Below, in pieces: positions 29,025 to 38,585 of a stretch of 64,000 nucleotides of DNA. The notes beneath the pieces were generated by a model that had not been told where the DNA came from, made no database searches, and saw only the letters and a program-made list of their open reading frames with translations. A program made the position numbers and the translations under genes. The stretch comes from Aquicoccus sp. G2-2 (lineage in GTDB: Bacteria > Pseudomonadota > Alphaproteobacteria > Rhodobacterales > Rhodobacteraceae). Location of the stretch: contig NZ_JAYDCK010000003.1 of the NCBI RefSeq assembly GCF_034555965.1, positions 1,674,001 through 1,738,000 of the forward strand, given 5' to 3'. Numbering within the stretch: position 1 is the stretch's first letter; each line of letters begins with the position of its first letter.

Positions 29025-30047
29025 TTAGCCCTGCCTTACTGCATTCCAGAGCGCGAGCGCCTGTCTGGTTTCTTTTACATCATGAACCCGCAGGATGTGA
29101 ACGCCTTGTGCCAGCGCCGCAAGCCCAACGGCAATCGAGCCGGGCGCGCGGGCTTGCGGATCGGGGGCATTGCTCAGCCGCCCGATAAAACCCTTGCGCG
29201 ACGCACCAAGCAAGAGCGCACAGCCCAGCCCATGAAACAGCGAAAGACCGTTCAGAAGCGCGAGGTTATGCGCCATCGTCTTGCCAAAGCCGATGCCGGG
29301 ATCAACGATAATGCGCTCACGCGGGATACCTTGGCGTTCAAGCAGCGAGATTTGCGCGGCGAGGAAATCATACACATCAAGCAGCACGTTTTCATATTGC
29401 GGATCGTCTTGCATGGTGCGCGGGTCACCTTGGGCGTGCATCACACAGACCGGCAGGGCGGCCTCGGCACAAAACTGTGCCAGTGCCGCATCATGGGTGA
29501 GGCCCGAGACATCGTTTACAATAGCAGCGCCCGCTTCCACCGCCGGGCGGGCGACACTGGCTTTGCGGGTGTCAATGGAAATTGGCACGGTGATGGCACC
29601 TTTGAGGGCGGCAATCACCGGTTCGGTGCGGGCGATTTCAACCGCGTCCGGCACCGGCGCGGCACCGGGGCGGGTGCTTTCGCCACCGATGTCGATTATA
29701 TCCGCCCCGTCAACGACCATTTGCAACGCATCGGCGCGCGCTGTGGCAATGCCGACATGACTACCGCCATCCGAGAAGCTGTCGGGCGTGACATTCAGAA
29801 TTCCCATGATCCGTGGCATCTCAAGGCTCAACCCGGCAACGGCGGCACGCGGGGCGGTAAGCCGTGCGCGCATGTTGGCCGGGATCTCGCCTGCGGCAAT
29901 CACGCGAGCGCGCTCACGGGTTATTTCTTCGGCATGGGTAAACCACAGCGGCCCCCCAGCAAGGCAAAGCGCCCCGTCGGGGCGGCATTGGCCGGATTGC
30001 ACCAGCGGGCGGTAATAATTGACAGTCATGGCGATTGCTTGCGCCAT
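29025..30047 (-). CDS. folP: Dihydropteroate synthase
   Basis: 340 aa, longer than the usual 280 because of an N-terminal extension of about 75 residues that is common in Rhodobacterales. Makes dihydropteroate from pterin pyrophosphate and p-aminobenzoate; target of sulfonamides. Core motifs: [73 protein letters not shown] and [12 protein letters not shown] 30047 has AAGGG upstream; ATG 30029 is an alternative. Lies between folB and glmM. Confidence 0.95.
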   Translation of the reverse strand: MAQAIAMTVNYYRPLVQSGQCRPDGALCLAGGPLWFTHAEEITRERARVIAAGEIPANMRARLTAPRAAVAGLSLEMPRIMGILNVTPDSFSDGGSHVGIATARADALQMVVDGADIIDIGGESTRPGAAPVPDAVEIARTEPVIAALKGAITVPISIDTRKASVARPAVEAGAAIVNDVSGLTHDAALAQFCAEAALPVCVMHAQGDPRTMQDDPQYENVLLDVYDFLAAQISLLERQGIPRERIIVDPGIGFGKTMAHNLALLNGLSLFHGLGCALLLGASRKGFIGRLSNAPDPQARAPGSIAVGLAALAQGVHILRVHDVKETRQALALWNAVRQG

Positions 30048-30067
30048 TGGGCGGCCCTTGGCAAGCG

Positions 30068-31000
30068 TCAGAGCGTGGCGCGTTCAAGCGGTTGCGCGCC
30101 GCACGGGAAATCGCAGGCCAATTTCGGCAAAGCCTCGCCGATAGACAGGAAGGCAGCGGCGTGCATCGCCCCGGCAAACCAAAGCGCCAGTGCGAGCGCG
30201 TCATGGCCTTTGACGGAGGGGCCTTCGACCGCATCAAGCACGATCTTTGAGGGTGCCCAGACACTGATCTGGCCATGTTTCATCGCCCAGTCGAGCTCAG
30301 TCCGGGTTTCCACGACGACGCAGCGCGGGTCACGCGCCGCCAGCACCCATGCGTTCTGCTCAATCGCCAGAAGGTCAATCCGGCGCTGAGTCATCGCATG
30401 GCCGGTTTCCGGCACAATCAGATCGGACGGACCAACACAAAGCAGCACCGGCACGTCGCCCGCCTCCAACTGGTCAAGCCAGCCGGTGAGATGCGCCGAG
30501 CCAATCGCCGGGTTGGAGAGATAGACCACCCGAGGGTGCGGGCCGTCCTCAGGTTCGGGAATGGCGGCGGTTATCACCCGGTCATCCCTTGCGCGGACGA
30601 TCTCAACCCCCAGCGCGCCGGGGCCGCGATCAAGCTTTTCGATGCGCACGAAAACCCGCTCCGCCTGCGGCTCAAGCAAGATCCGCTCGGCAATGCGTTC
30701 AGCCAGCGTTTCCAACAGGTTGAGCCGCTCAGCTGCAAGCTCGGCGGCGATGGCTTCGGTCACCTTGTCATAGCTCAGGATGCGGTCAACATCATCGTCG
30801 ATACGGGTGTCGAGCGGGCGCACCTCGACCACGATATTGAAACATATCCGCTGGGTGGTGCCGCGCTCTTGTTGGAACGCACCGATTTCAACCTCGACGA
30901 TGTGATCGCGCAGGGAAATCCGGTCAAGCGGGTCGGAACCGCCGGTGGCACGCGACCGCGCATCGGGATGCGCGAAGGCCAGCGTAATTTCATTGCTCAT
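30068..31000 (-). CDS. folB: Dihydroneopterin aldolase with C-terminal extension
   Basis: 310 aa. Residues about 25-145 are FolB: DRISLRDHIVEVEIGAFQQERGTTQRICFNIVVEV, ILSYDKVTEAI (active-site region), LLETLAERIAERILLEPQAERVFVRIEKLDRGPGALGVEI. FolB alone is about 120 aa, so some 165 residues remain; they contain PRVVYLSNPAIGSAHLTGWLDQLEAGDVPVLLCVGP and SKIVLDAVEGPSVKGHDALALALWFAGAMHAAA, a domain I cannot name. Such long FolB proteins are typical of Rhodobacterales. It heads the folB-folP-glmM operon. Confidence 0.92.
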   Translation of the reverse strand: MSNEITLAFAHPDARSRATGGSDPLDRISLRDHIVEVEIGAFQQERGTTQRICFNIVVEVRPLDTRIDDDVDRILSYDKVTEAIAAELAAERLNLLETLAERIAERILLEPQAERVFVRIEKLDRGPGALGVEIVRARDDRVITAAIPEPEDGPHPRVVYLSNPAIGSAHLTGWLDQLEAGDVPVLLCVGPSDLIVPETGHAMTQRRIDLLAIEQNAWVLAARDPRCVVVETRTELDWAMKHGQISVWAPSKIVLDAVEGPSVKGHDALALALWFAGAMHAAAFLSIGEALPKLACDFPCGAQPLERATL

Positions 31001-31137
31001 AAGGCTCTCCGACCGGGGCTTTCAGGGTTTCTTAGCGAATCCGGCATGGAAATGACAGGCAGGTGCGGCGTTCCGGCGAATGTTTGCGCCATGTCGCCTG
31101 TGCGCTTTCAGAGCCATCAGGGATGAGAACCGCTCAA

Positions 31138-31251
31138 GTCACGTAAGCGGGGGCGACCAGCCGCCGCCGCGCCCGCCCCTCCCGATGGGCGGGCGCATGG
31201 CTGATGCGGGGCACCAAACGGGTGATTTGCGGATACCGGCGATAAACCGCG
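31138..31251. repeat. Dispersed intergenic repeat, copy B
   Basis: Same-orientation copy of the repeat at 27335-27447, in the 344-base gap between folB and the extensin-like gene. GC-rich and partly palindromic, with alternating CGGGGGC, GCCGCCGC and GGGCGGGC runs. Both copies lie in gaps beside leftward operons. No gene is otherwise visible in this gap. Confidence 0.75.
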
Positions 31252-31344
31252 CCGATCATCGGGCGTACTGCGCCCACCCAGGGGCGGGCGCGGCGGCAAC
31301 CAACCCTTTGGCGTGGGCGTCAGCCCGAAGTGCGCCCGTTGCGA

Positions 31345-32127
31345 TCAACGGCAATAAGGGCCGCCGCGATATCGCGCTGTGTCGAAATGAAAATGGTTGC
31401 GGTGAAAGCGGTTGGCATTCGGCCCGAGCACAGTTCCGAACGGCCCGCAGGCAAGCTTGTGCATCCGGCGCAGCGCCTTGCCTTTCCAGCCCTTGCGCCA
31501 GTCACGCAGCACCGAAAGCGTTGTGCCGTTCTTCAACACAACCCCCGAAATATCAATCGCGTGGCCCTTGCCATGCTCCGACAGTTTCGCGCCCTTCTGG
31601 TTGTTGCGCGTCCGGCACGCGTAATGCGCGGCAACGTCAAGCCGCGCCACACCACCACCACGCTGCCCGACGCTGGGTTTCAGGCCTTTGTCGACCCATG
31701 TTTTCAACGCTTTCGCGGTGGTGCAATCCATGATTGGCTGTTGGGTAAACCCGATCCCCTCGATGGAGCGCACCTTCACCGCATTGGCAACGCCACAGCC
31801 CTTGATCCGGCCACGCACACGGCCGATGACGGTGCCTTGAATGGCGCGATCTCCGCAAATCTTGCCGCGCTCCAGCTCACGTTTGCGCTTCCAGCCGAAA
31901 AGACCGACCTTTTTCGTTCTAAGACGCGGGCGCACTGTCTGGCGCGGCCCTGTCACCACTGGTGCAGCCGTTGCGATAACGGGCAACGCCGCAGGCGGGT
32001 GAACGGGCATCACGGCGGCTTTCATCACCCGCGCCACCGGGCGCAACGAGCTTTCCGGCGCTTGCGCGGCGGCGGCCCCGGCGATGAGCGCGGTCATGGC
32101 AAGGACAGCCAATGCGGCGTGCCTCAT
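31345..32127 (-). CDS. Extensin-like C-terminal domain protein, possible LAS-type peptidase
   Basis: 260 aa, exported: signal peptide MRHAALAVLAMTALIAGAAAAQA. A proline/alanine-rich linker is followed by the Extensin-like_C domain, with cysteines at CGDRAI, GCGVAN, MDCTTA, YACRTRNN and LACGPFG. It keeps the pattern of zinc D-Ala-D-Ala peptidases: SEHGKGHAIDISG (HxxGxAxD) and NHFHFD (HxH). A peptidoglycan-cleaving role is therefore likely, though unproven for the family. ATG 32127 overlaps the tyrA stop by four bases; it ends a hisC-tyrA-extensin operon. Confidence 0.85.
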   Translation of the reverse strand: MRHAALAVLAMTALIAGAAAAQAPESSLRPVARVMKAAVMPVHPPAALPVIATAAPVVTGPRQTVRPRLRTKKVGLFGWKRKRELERGKICGDRAIQGTVIGRVRGRIKGCGVANAVKVRSIEGIGFTQQPIMDCTTAKALKTWVDKGLKPSVGQRGGGVARLDVAAHYACRTRNNQKGAKLSEHGKGHAIDISGVVLKNGTTLSVLRDWRKGWKGKALRRMHKLACGPFGTVLGPNANRFHRNHFHFDTARYRGGPYCR

Positions 32128-33041
32128 GGTTTGCCTCCCCGGCCAAAATCGGGCGCATCGGTATCCTGCCCGGCCTCGATAATGCCGCGCCGGATGGCGC
32201 GTGTATGGGTGAAATAGTCGAACAATCGTTCCCCATCGCCGGTGCGGATGGCGCGTTGCAGGGCGAAAAGCTCCTCGGTGAAGCGACCAAGAATTTCCAG
32301 CGTCGCGTCCTTGTTCGAGAGAAACACATCGCGCCACATGGTCGGATCAGACGCAGCAATCCGGGTGAAATCCCGAAAACCGGCGGCGGAAAATTTGATC
32401 ACCTCCTGCTCGGAGACACGACGAAAATCATCCGCGACGCCGACCATGGTATAGGCGATAAGGTGTGGCACATGGCTCACCACGGCACACAAGAGGTCGT
32501 GATGTTCAACCTCGACCACCTGTGTATTTGCGCCCAGCCCCTGCCACAATGCCTCGACACGGGCGATGGCCTGCGGGTCGCTCCCTTCGGGGGGCACAAC
32601 AAGGCACCAGCGATTGTCGAAAAGTTCGGCAAAACCCGAACGCGGGCCGGAATGTTCGGTGCCCGCCATCGGATGCGTCGGGACGAAATGCACATGCGTC
32701 GGCAAATGCGGGGCCACCGCGCCCACGACCGCCGCCTTGACCGAGCCGACATCCGACACGGTTGCCCCCGGCTTCAGCACCGGGGCAATCTCGGTTGCCA
32801 CCGCCCCCATCGCGCCGACAGGCACGCACAGCACCACCAAATCGGCGCCCTTTGCCGCATCCGCCGCGTTGGTGCAAACCCGGTCCACCAGCCCGCGTTC
32901 AACCGCGACGCGGCGGCTTTCCTCGCTCGGGGCATAGCCGGTGATTTCGCCCGCATAGCCAGCCCGGCGCAGCGCCAACCCGATTGATCCGGCGATCAGG
33001 CCAAGCCCGATCAGTGCGATCCGCTCATATTCAACGGTCAT
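32124..33041 (-). CDS. tyrA: Prephenate/arogenate dehydrogenase
   Basis: 305 aa, NAD(P)-dependent step of tyrosine synthesis. It starts at MTVEYERIALIGLGLIAGSIGLALRRAG (33041), with GGAGAGACA upstream; this overlaps the hisC stop (ATGA). Family motifs are VVLCVPVGAMG, VSDVGSVKAAVV, HPMAGTEHSGP, SHVPHLIAYTMVG, SAAGFRDFTRIAASDPTMWRDVF. There is no chorismate mutase or ACT domain, as usual in alphaproteobacteria. Confidence 0.95.
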   Translation of the reverse strand: MTVEYERIALIGLGLIAGSIGLALRRAGYAGEITGYAPSEESRRVAVERGLVDRVCTNAADAAKGADLVVLCVPVGAMGAVATEIAPVLKPGATVSDVGSVKAAVVGAVAPHLPTHVHFVPTHPMAGTEHSGPRSGFAELFDNRWCLVVPPEGSDPQAIARVEALWQGLGANTQVVEVEHHDLLCAVVSHVPHLIAYTMVGVADDFRRVSEQEVIKFSAAGFRDFTRIAASDPTMWRDVFLSNKDATLEILGRFTEELFALQRAIRTGDGERLFDYFTHTRAIRRGIIEAGQDTDAPDFGRGGKP

Positions 33042-34123
33042 TGTCTCTCCTCTCGCCAACGGCTCAGCGCGGCGATGACCCGGCCGGTTTGATCCGCGTC
33101 GCCCACGGTAATGCGCAACCCCTCGGGAAAGCCATAGCCCGCCACCCGGCGCACGATGATGCCCACCGCCTGCAACGCCGCATCTGCGCTGGCGGCTTCT
33201 GCCTCATCGGCAAACCGTGCCAGCACGAAATTGCCGTGGCTTTCATCGCAGGCAATGCCCAATTGGCCTAGCGCGCCGATAAGCCGGGCGCGTTGTTGCG
33301 CGTTCAACGCCGCACAATGCGCGACCCAATCACGGCTCCGCACCGCCGCTTCCCCGGCGGCCAGTTGCAGCACCGAAAGATTGAACGGCTGGCGGATACG
33401 GGTCATCACGTCAATCATCGCGCGCGGCCCATAACCCCAGCCGATGCGCAAACCGCCAAGCCCGTAAATCTTGGAAAACGTCCGCGTCATCAGCACGTTG
33501 GGCCGCGTTCGCGCGAGGGTTGCTCCACCATCGTAACCATCTGCGAACTCGGCATAGGCGCTGTCGATCACCAGAATAACATGCGCGGGCAGCCCTTGGG
33601 CCAACCGCTCAAGCTCGCCGTCGGGCAGCATCGTGCCGGTCGGGTTGCCGGGGTTGGCAATGAGCACCAGACGGGTGCGCGGCCCAACCGCACCAAGGAT
33701 TGCATCAACGTCAACCACCCGGTCCGTCTCGGCCACGCAAACCGGGGTGGCCCCGGCCATATGGGCCAATATCGGATACATCGAAAACCCGTGCGCGGTG
33801 TGGATGATCTCATCCCCCGGCCCGCTGAACGCCTGCGTGACAAATTGCAGAACCTCGTCAGAGCCGACACCGCAGATGATCCGTTCCGGCTCAAGCCCAT
33901 GCACTTCGCCAATCGCCGCGCGCAGGGCGGCGTGATCGGTGGACGGGTAGCGATGCACGTTCTGCGCGGCCTCTGCCAGCGCGGCGACCGCGTTGGGCGG
34001 CGCGCCAAGAGGATTCTCGTTTGACGACAGCTTGAGCACCTCTGCATGGCCCGCAAGCGCCGACTTGCCACCCTCATAAAGCGCGATTTCCATGATGCCC
34101 GGTTGTGGTGCGATCTCGCCCAT
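33038..34123 (-). CDS. hisC: Histidinol-phosphate aminotransferase
   Basis: 361 aa PLP aminotransferase. Motifs: LSSNENPLGAPPNAV, VGSDEVLQFVTQAF, HGFSMYPILAHMAGA, NPGNPTGTMLP, the PLP lysine in TRTFSKIYGLGGLRIGWGYG, and the C-terminal GLRITVGDADQTGRVI. In Rhodobacterales this gene sits before tyrA and may also serve aromatic aminotransfer. It starts the three-gene overlap operon hisC-tyrA-extensin-like. Confidence 0.94.
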   Translation of the reverse strand: MGEIAPQPGIMEIALYEGGKSALAGHAEVLKLSSNENPLGAPPNAVAALAEAAQNVHRYPSTDHAALRAAIGEVHGLEPERIICGVGSDEVLQFVTQAFSGPGDEIIHTAHGFSMYPILAHMAGATPVCVAETDRVVDVDAILGAVGPRTRLVLIANPGNPTGTMLPDGELERLAQGLPAHVILVIDSAYAEFADGYDGGATLARTRPNVLMTRTFSKIYGLGGLRIGWGYGPRAMIDVMTRIRQPFNLSVLQLAAGEAAVRSRDWVAHCAALNAQQRARLIGALGQLGIACDESHGNFVLARFADEAEAASADAALQAVGIIVRRVAGYGFPEGLRITVGDADQTGRVIAALSRWREERQ

Positions 34124-34193
34124 GCGCCGCTTTCCCTGTTAAAACGTGCTCCTTTCTAGCGGGGCGGCGGGCGGCTGACCAGATGCAATGCCC

Positions 34194-35306
34194 TCAGACA
34201 GCGCCAGTGAACCGCATCAGGTAGTCATCGGAATAATCCGTCTCCAGTTCGACCCAGATGGGAAGGTGGTCTGACATCTCATCAGTGGTCCAGCGTTTGT
34301 AGGAGCGGGCGAAATCTGCATATGGCGCGCGCCTCGCCTCGTGCCGGATGCGCTCGACGATGGGCGCATAATGCGCGATATTCTGCGCATCGCTCAACCG
34401 TTCAACCTGTGCCGGGTCATCGGGCGCGTTCGGATCGGCCGCAGGCGCCGGGCCGTAAACCGCGCGCCGCCAGTCGAACGCGCCAAACCGGATCAGCCGG
34501 GTTTTGCGCTCGGCATTGCCTTTGGTGGAAAAGGCAAGCTGGTCATAGAACCTGTCACCGCCATAATTGGTCGCCGGGAATTCCGGCACCTCAAGGCCGC
34601 TGTCTTTCAAGGCCTGCATCACGACACCATCGCGCGCGTCGATGTTCATATCACCAAGCAGCACATAAACCTGATCTTCCTTGCGCGCCTTCTTGGTCAG
34701 GGCTTTTGCAATCGCGCGCACCTCTTCGGCCCGGCGCGCCAGCCCCGCCGCATCGGTTGCCCCGTAAACGATATGCGTTGAACACAAGGTAAACCGAAAC
34801 CACCCGGCCTGAAACGCCGCGAAAAACGGTGAGCGCGCAATCTGCCCACCATCCGAAAGGGCGGTTCTGTCCACCACGATCTCTCCGATAAGATTGCGGA
34901 AGAACATTTTGTTTTCGTTATAGAAAAATGCCATCCGCTCGTGGTTTCCGCCCTCGTGATCCGAGGTGTCGGTGACAAAATAATTCCACCCCGGCCCAAG
35001 CAACATCTTAAGCCGCTGCACCGGGCCGAGATCGTCGCGCACCTCCTGCACGGCGCAGATGTCGAAGGCGGAAATTATCTCGGCGATATAATGAAAGCTC
35101 TCGTCCAGCCGCGCGAGGCCACCATCGAAGGCGCGGATATTCCATGACCCTATGATCAGCGAATTTGGCCGCCGCGCGGTGATGATCGCTTCGTGAAGAT
35201 CATAGCGCAGCGTCAGAAGGCGGCGCGCGATCCAGGCGGCCTTGCCGGGATAATCGCCGCGCGCAGGATCATCGGTATAATGTTTCAGATCATGATAAAA
35301 AGGCAT
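34194..35306 (-). CDS. Endonuclease/exonuclease/phosphatase family protein
   Basis: 370 aa of the Mg2+-dependent EEP fold (DNase I-like). Catalytic marks are IGSWNIRAFDGG (Asn), CAVQEVRDD (Glu), LCSTHIVYG (His), LLGDMNIDARDGVV (Asp/Asn) and the final TTDEMSDHLPIWVELE (Asp-His). No signal peptide. It resembles bacterial EEP proteins of unknown substrate; nuclease, phosphodiesterase or sphingomyelinase-like activity cannot be separated here. It stands between hisC and rpsD on the same strand. Confidence 0.85.
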   Translation of the reverse strand: MPFYHDLKHYTDDPARGDYPGKAAWIARRLLTLRYDLHEAIITARRPNSLIIGSWNIRAFDGGLARLDESFHYIAEIISAFDICAVQEVRDDLGPVQRLKMLLGPGWNYFVTDTSDHEGGNHERMAFFYNENKMFFRNLIGEIVVDRTALSDGGQIARSPFFAAFQAGWFRFTLCSTHIVYGATDAAGLARRAEEVRAIAKALTKKARKEDQVYVLLGDMNIDARDGVVMQALKDSGLEVPEFPATNYGGDRFYDQLAFSTKGNAERKTRLIRFGAFDWRRAVYGPAPAADPNAPDDPAQVERLSDAQNIAHYAPIVERIRHEARRAPYADFARSYKRWTTDEMSDHLPIWVELETDYSDDYLMRFTGAV

Positions 35307-35344
35307 TTTTCAAACCCTTGAGAGATTGAAACTACCTTTTCATT

Positions 35345-35377
35345 AAAAAGGGCCGCCAACCTTTCGGCAAGCGGCCC
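35345..35377 (-). terminator. Intrinsic terminator of rpsD
   Basis: On the minus strand GGGCCGC..GCC, a GAAA tetraloop, and GGTTGGCGGCCC form a stem of about 12 pairs with two mismatches, followed by five T. It lies 25 bases after the rpsD stop and is the clearest intrinsic terminator in the window. Confidence 0.9.
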
Positions 35378-35401
35378 GTTCCTGACTTGACAGCCCGGAA
35401 A

Positions 35402-36022
35402 TCAGTTCTTGGCGTAGAATTCGACCACGAGGTTGGGTTCCATCATCACCGGATAGGGCACATCACCGAGTTGTGGCGTGCGCACGAACCGTGCGGTCAT
35501 CTTGGAATGGTCGGCCTCGACATAGTCGGGCACATCGCGCTCCGGCAGGCCGACGGCTTCCATCACCACGGCGAGCTGTTTGGATTTCTCGCGCACTTCG
35601 ATGACGTCGCCTTCCTGCACCCGGTAAGAGGGGATGTTCACCCGCTTGCCGTTGACCAGCACATGCCCATGGTTCACGAACTGACGTGCGGCAAACACGG
35701 TCGGCACGAACTTGGCACGGTAAACCACGGCGTCAAGACGGCGTTCCAGCAGGCCGATCAGGTTTTCACCGGTATCGCCTTTGACACGCTCTGCCTCACC
35801 ATAGATGCGGCGGAACTGTTTCTCGGTCAGATCGCCGTAATAGCCCTTCAGCTTCTGCTTGGCGCGCAGCTGCAGGCCGAAATCGGAAAGCTTGCCCTTG
35901 CGGCGCTGACCGTGCTGGCCGGGGCCATATTCGCGGCGATTGACGGGGGATTTCGGGCGGCCCCAGATGTTTTCACCCATCCGGCGGTCGATTTTGTATT
36001 TGGCAGACGTGCGTTTGGTCAC
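35402..36022 (-). CDS. rpsD: 30S ribosomal protein S4
   Basis: 206 aa. Starts [38 protein letters not shown], as in alphaproteobacterial S4. The S4 RNA-binding domain is at [46 protein letters not shown]. Primary 16S rRNA binder in 30S assembly. Monocistronic here, as usual for this group, with its own terminator at 35345-35377. Confidence 0.98.
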   Translation of the reverse strand: MTKRTSAKYKIDRRMGENIWGRPKSPVNRREYGPGQHGQRRKGKLSDFGLQLRAKQKLKGYYGDLTEKQFRRIYGEAERVKGDTGENLIGLLERRLDAVVYRAKFVPTVFAARQFVNHGHVLVNGKRVNIPSYRVQEGDVIEVREKSKQLAVVMEAVGLPERDVPDYVEADHSKMTARFVRTPQLGDVPYPVMMEPNLVVEFYAKN

Positions 36023-36187
36023 GGCTGGTCTCCTTCGCTATGTGAAGGGCGTTGTCCTTTGGCCGAAGCCCGACAGGCATCCCCTTGCGGGGGCCACCAA
36101 CACCAATGAAGCCGCGCTTATAGCCTGCGTGCCTGCCGAGTCAAGCATCTGTGGCGGGATTTCCGATATGACCCCCGCGCGCCGCGC

Positions 36188-37252
36188 TCAGGCCGCGTCA
36201 TGCATCAGGATTGCCGCTTCGGAATCCGTCAGGTTCCGCCGGGCCGACGCGCCATAACCGCGCGGGTTTGTCTCAAACTCAGGAAAATATTGCAGCAGCC
36301 GGGCGCGGTCCGTGTCCGAAAGCGTAGAGAGCGCGGTATTGGCCGGGTGAAAGCTTTCTGTTTCGACCCCGTTCGCCCAGACGATCTGATGCGCTGGCAA
36401 CAGAAGATGCACATATGTCACCTGCTTGAGCTTGCCATCCACCACCACGGTTCGCCCGTTGATCAAATCACGCGCCTGCACCAGCACCTCATCGGTATTG
36501 AAAAGTGCGCGCGCCACATCGCCGGACACCACCAGCCGGTGTTCGGGCGAGACAACCAATTCCTGATCCGGGCGCTCGATCCCAAGCGCACCGGGGCGAA
36601 ACCGCACTGGCCGAAGCCGTGGCATCGCAAAAAGCCGCGCGCCGGTCATCCGCCGCGCCCCGATCCACTGGATCTCCTGCGCGCCGTTATCCTTGGTCAA
36701 AACACGGTCACCTTCGCGCAGTGTTTCAACCGCGCGCGGGCCGTCCGGGGTGTTGATCCGGGTGCCGGGGGTGAAACAAATCACCCCGCCGGCATCGGGC
36801 TGCGCCGGGTCGCGGGTTACGGTGGTATAGCTTTGATGAACCACCCAAAGCGCATGATCTTTCGGAGGAATTTCATCGACAAACATCAAAAGCGGCGGTT
36901 GCCCGGCGCCCACGTCAATGATTGTCACTGTATAGCTTTGCGCCCCATCCGAGACGATGAAACTGTCGTCGCGCAAAGAACTGTCAACCACGACATCTTC
37001 CAGCCGCGCGGTGTTGGTCACCGCAGCGCCGACCAGACGATGCACCATCCGTGCCGCGCGCTTGTGAATGTTTCTCTCTCCGTCTGCCTGCTCCAGTCGC
37101 AACAATTCACTTGGGCCATCGACTCGCACGGCCTCTCCCGACCATTGCCAGGACGCACCCACGCGCAGCGCCGCAATCGGGGCGGCGCCTGAACCATCTA
37201 CTCTTGTTTGCGACCAGGAGATGACAAACGTGCCACGAAAGCCCGTTCCCAT
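36188..37252 (-). CDS. Hint domain-containing protein
   Basis: 354 aa. Residues 1-150 have no recognised fold. A Hint_2 domain starts at C159 in GVICFTPGTRINTPDGPRAVE, continues REGDRVLTKDNGAQEIQWIGARR, and includes VVSPEHRLVVSGD and YVHLLLPAHQIVWANGVETESFHP. This C-terminal layout is shared with the VCBS-Hint protein at 4778-5737 (SPxHR, ESFxP, LFPEL/YFPEF), so the two are paralogous over the Hint part. No signal peptide or RTX repeats. Role unknown; family members are predicted type I secretion substrates. Confidence 0.83.
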   Translation of the reverse strand: MGTGFRGTFVISWSQTRVDGSGAAPIAALRVGASWQWSGEAVRVDGPSELLRLEQADGERNIHKRAARMVHRLVGAAVTNTARLEDVVVDSSLRDDSFIVSDGAQSYTVTIIDVGAGQPPLLMFVDEIPPKDHALWVVHQSYTTVTRDPAQPDAGGVICFTPGTRINTPDGPRAVETLREGDRVLTKDNGAQEIQWIGARRMTGARLFAMPRLRPVRFRPGALGIERPDQELVVSPEHRLVVSGDVARALFNTDEVLVQARDLINGRTVVVDGKLKQVTYVHLLLPAHQIVWANGVETESFHPANTALSTLSDTDRARLLQYFPEFETNPRGYGASARRNLTDSEAAILMHDAA

Positions 37253-37404
37253 TGCCTGTTTGCCTGCCTCTTATTCTTTTTATGGCCTGAGCCTAGCAAA
37301 GCTGATTCGCCGCGCCAAGCCGTGCTCCGCGTCAAGCGTGCAGAAGTGTTGCGCAAAAACCCGCCGAACCACATCAGCCACGCGCAGCAATCCTCTGAGC
37401 AGGC

Positions 37405-38379
37405 TTAGAAATTCAGATTGACACTAACCGACCCGACGACCTGCCCATGGCTCTGCCCCTTGTATTCAGGGCTAAGCCAGGTGAACCCGTAAAACGCGCT
37501 TGGGCCGCCTGCCCCGCCCTTACGCAGCGCGCGGCGGCCCTGCCAGTGCAACCCGGCCCGCAACCGTGCGCGCAGGTCTTCCGGGGCCGGACTGGCCGCG
37601 CCACCGGGCAGGAAAACCGAATTATTCACCCAAGCCACATCCCCGCCCAGCACAAACCCCACGCCCGACGCGTTCGGGTCGCGGATGGTGCGATACCGCT
37701 GACCAGTCACCGGATCGCGCAGCCAAAGCTCCCCCTGTCCGTTGATTTTGCCAAACGCAATGTCGACCCCGGCGCGCGCCAGCGTTTCCACACCGATGCG
37801 CGCCTCGGCAAAGGGGCGCAGGTGCCCCTGCCCGCCAAGGGCAATGTCGCGGCCAGCTTCCAGAACCAAGGTCGGGTGCAGCCCGTCGCCGATCTGCCCC
37901 GCGCGCACCGCCGCAGAGGGGCCGGGAATGCCCATAAAGTCATGCAGGCCGCCCTGAACCCCATCCAGCCCGGTCTGTGGCCCGGTCACCACCAGATCGG
38001 CCCCGGCGGAAAGATCATAGGTGCCCCGGCGAAAATGGGTATGCAGCCCAAGCGACAGCGCACTGGCATAGGGCCGGTCGATCTTGGCGGCTGGCCCGCT
38101 CACATAGCGCGGCGCGATCACCCCAGCGCCGATGCGCAGCTCCAGCAGATCACCAATACGCTCGGGCGCCTGCCCGCTCCAGCCGCGCCCCCAGACATGG
38201 CTCGACACGACCGACCCGGTCTGCCAGCGATCGGCGCTATCACCGATTTCATCATTATCCGCAAGCCAGCCGAAGCCGAGCTTGACCCGTTCCCCCGCCG
38301 TTACCGACGCAGGCGCGCTGGCAAGCAGGATGCTGGCAAGGAAAGCTGAAACAAGGGCACCCGTCCGGGCAAAATGCAT
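37405..38379 (-). CDS. Lipid A deacylase LpxR-like outer-membrane protein (DUF2219)
   Basis: 324 aa. Signal peptide MHFARTGALVSAFLASILLASAPASVTA, start 38379 with GGAG upstream (the frame is open further to 38415). The mature protein begins KLGFGWLADNDEIGDSADRWQTGS, resembling the ND-x-DR-x-TG block of LpxR, then RPYASALSLGLHTHF. It is an outer-membrane barrel by pattern and ends in F. LpxR removes the 3'-acyloxyacyl group of lipid A. The active-site Asn-Asp pair appears present; activity is inferred. Confidence 0.78.
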   Translation of the reverse strand: MHFARTGALVSAFLASILLASAPASVTAGERVKLGFGWLADNDEIGDSADRWQTGSVVSSHVWGRGWSGQAPERIGDLLELRIGAGVIAPRYVSGPAAKIDRPYASALSLGLHTHFRRGTYDLSAGADLVVTGPQTGLDGVQGGLHDFMGIPGPSAAVRAGQIGDGLHPTLVLEAGRDIALGGQGHLRPFAEARIGVETLARAGVDIAFGKINGQGELWLRDPVTGQRYRTIRDPNASGVGFVLGGDVAWVNNSVFLPGGAASPAPEDLRARLRAGLHWQGRRALRKGGAGGPSAFYGFTWLSPEYKGQSHGQVVGSVSVNLNF

Positions 38380-38585
38380 CGCCAAATCTCCATCGGTGCC
38401 CCCACCGGTGCACAACTTATGCCAAAAACCGCCCGGCTGACCAGCAATTTTCGCGCAAAGAGGGTGCTACGCAAAAAATATTACACGCAACCGGGGAACC
38501 TTTTTCGAATTTGCCCATCCAACATTGCAGACATCGCGAAAACGCGGTGCCGCAAGAACGAGAGCTTAACCAGAAGGAACAGACC

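Noticed and set aside
27671-30389. Long plus-strand frames opposite glmM and folP
   Set aside because: Shadows of strongly conserved minus-strand genes; compositionally biased, no motif.
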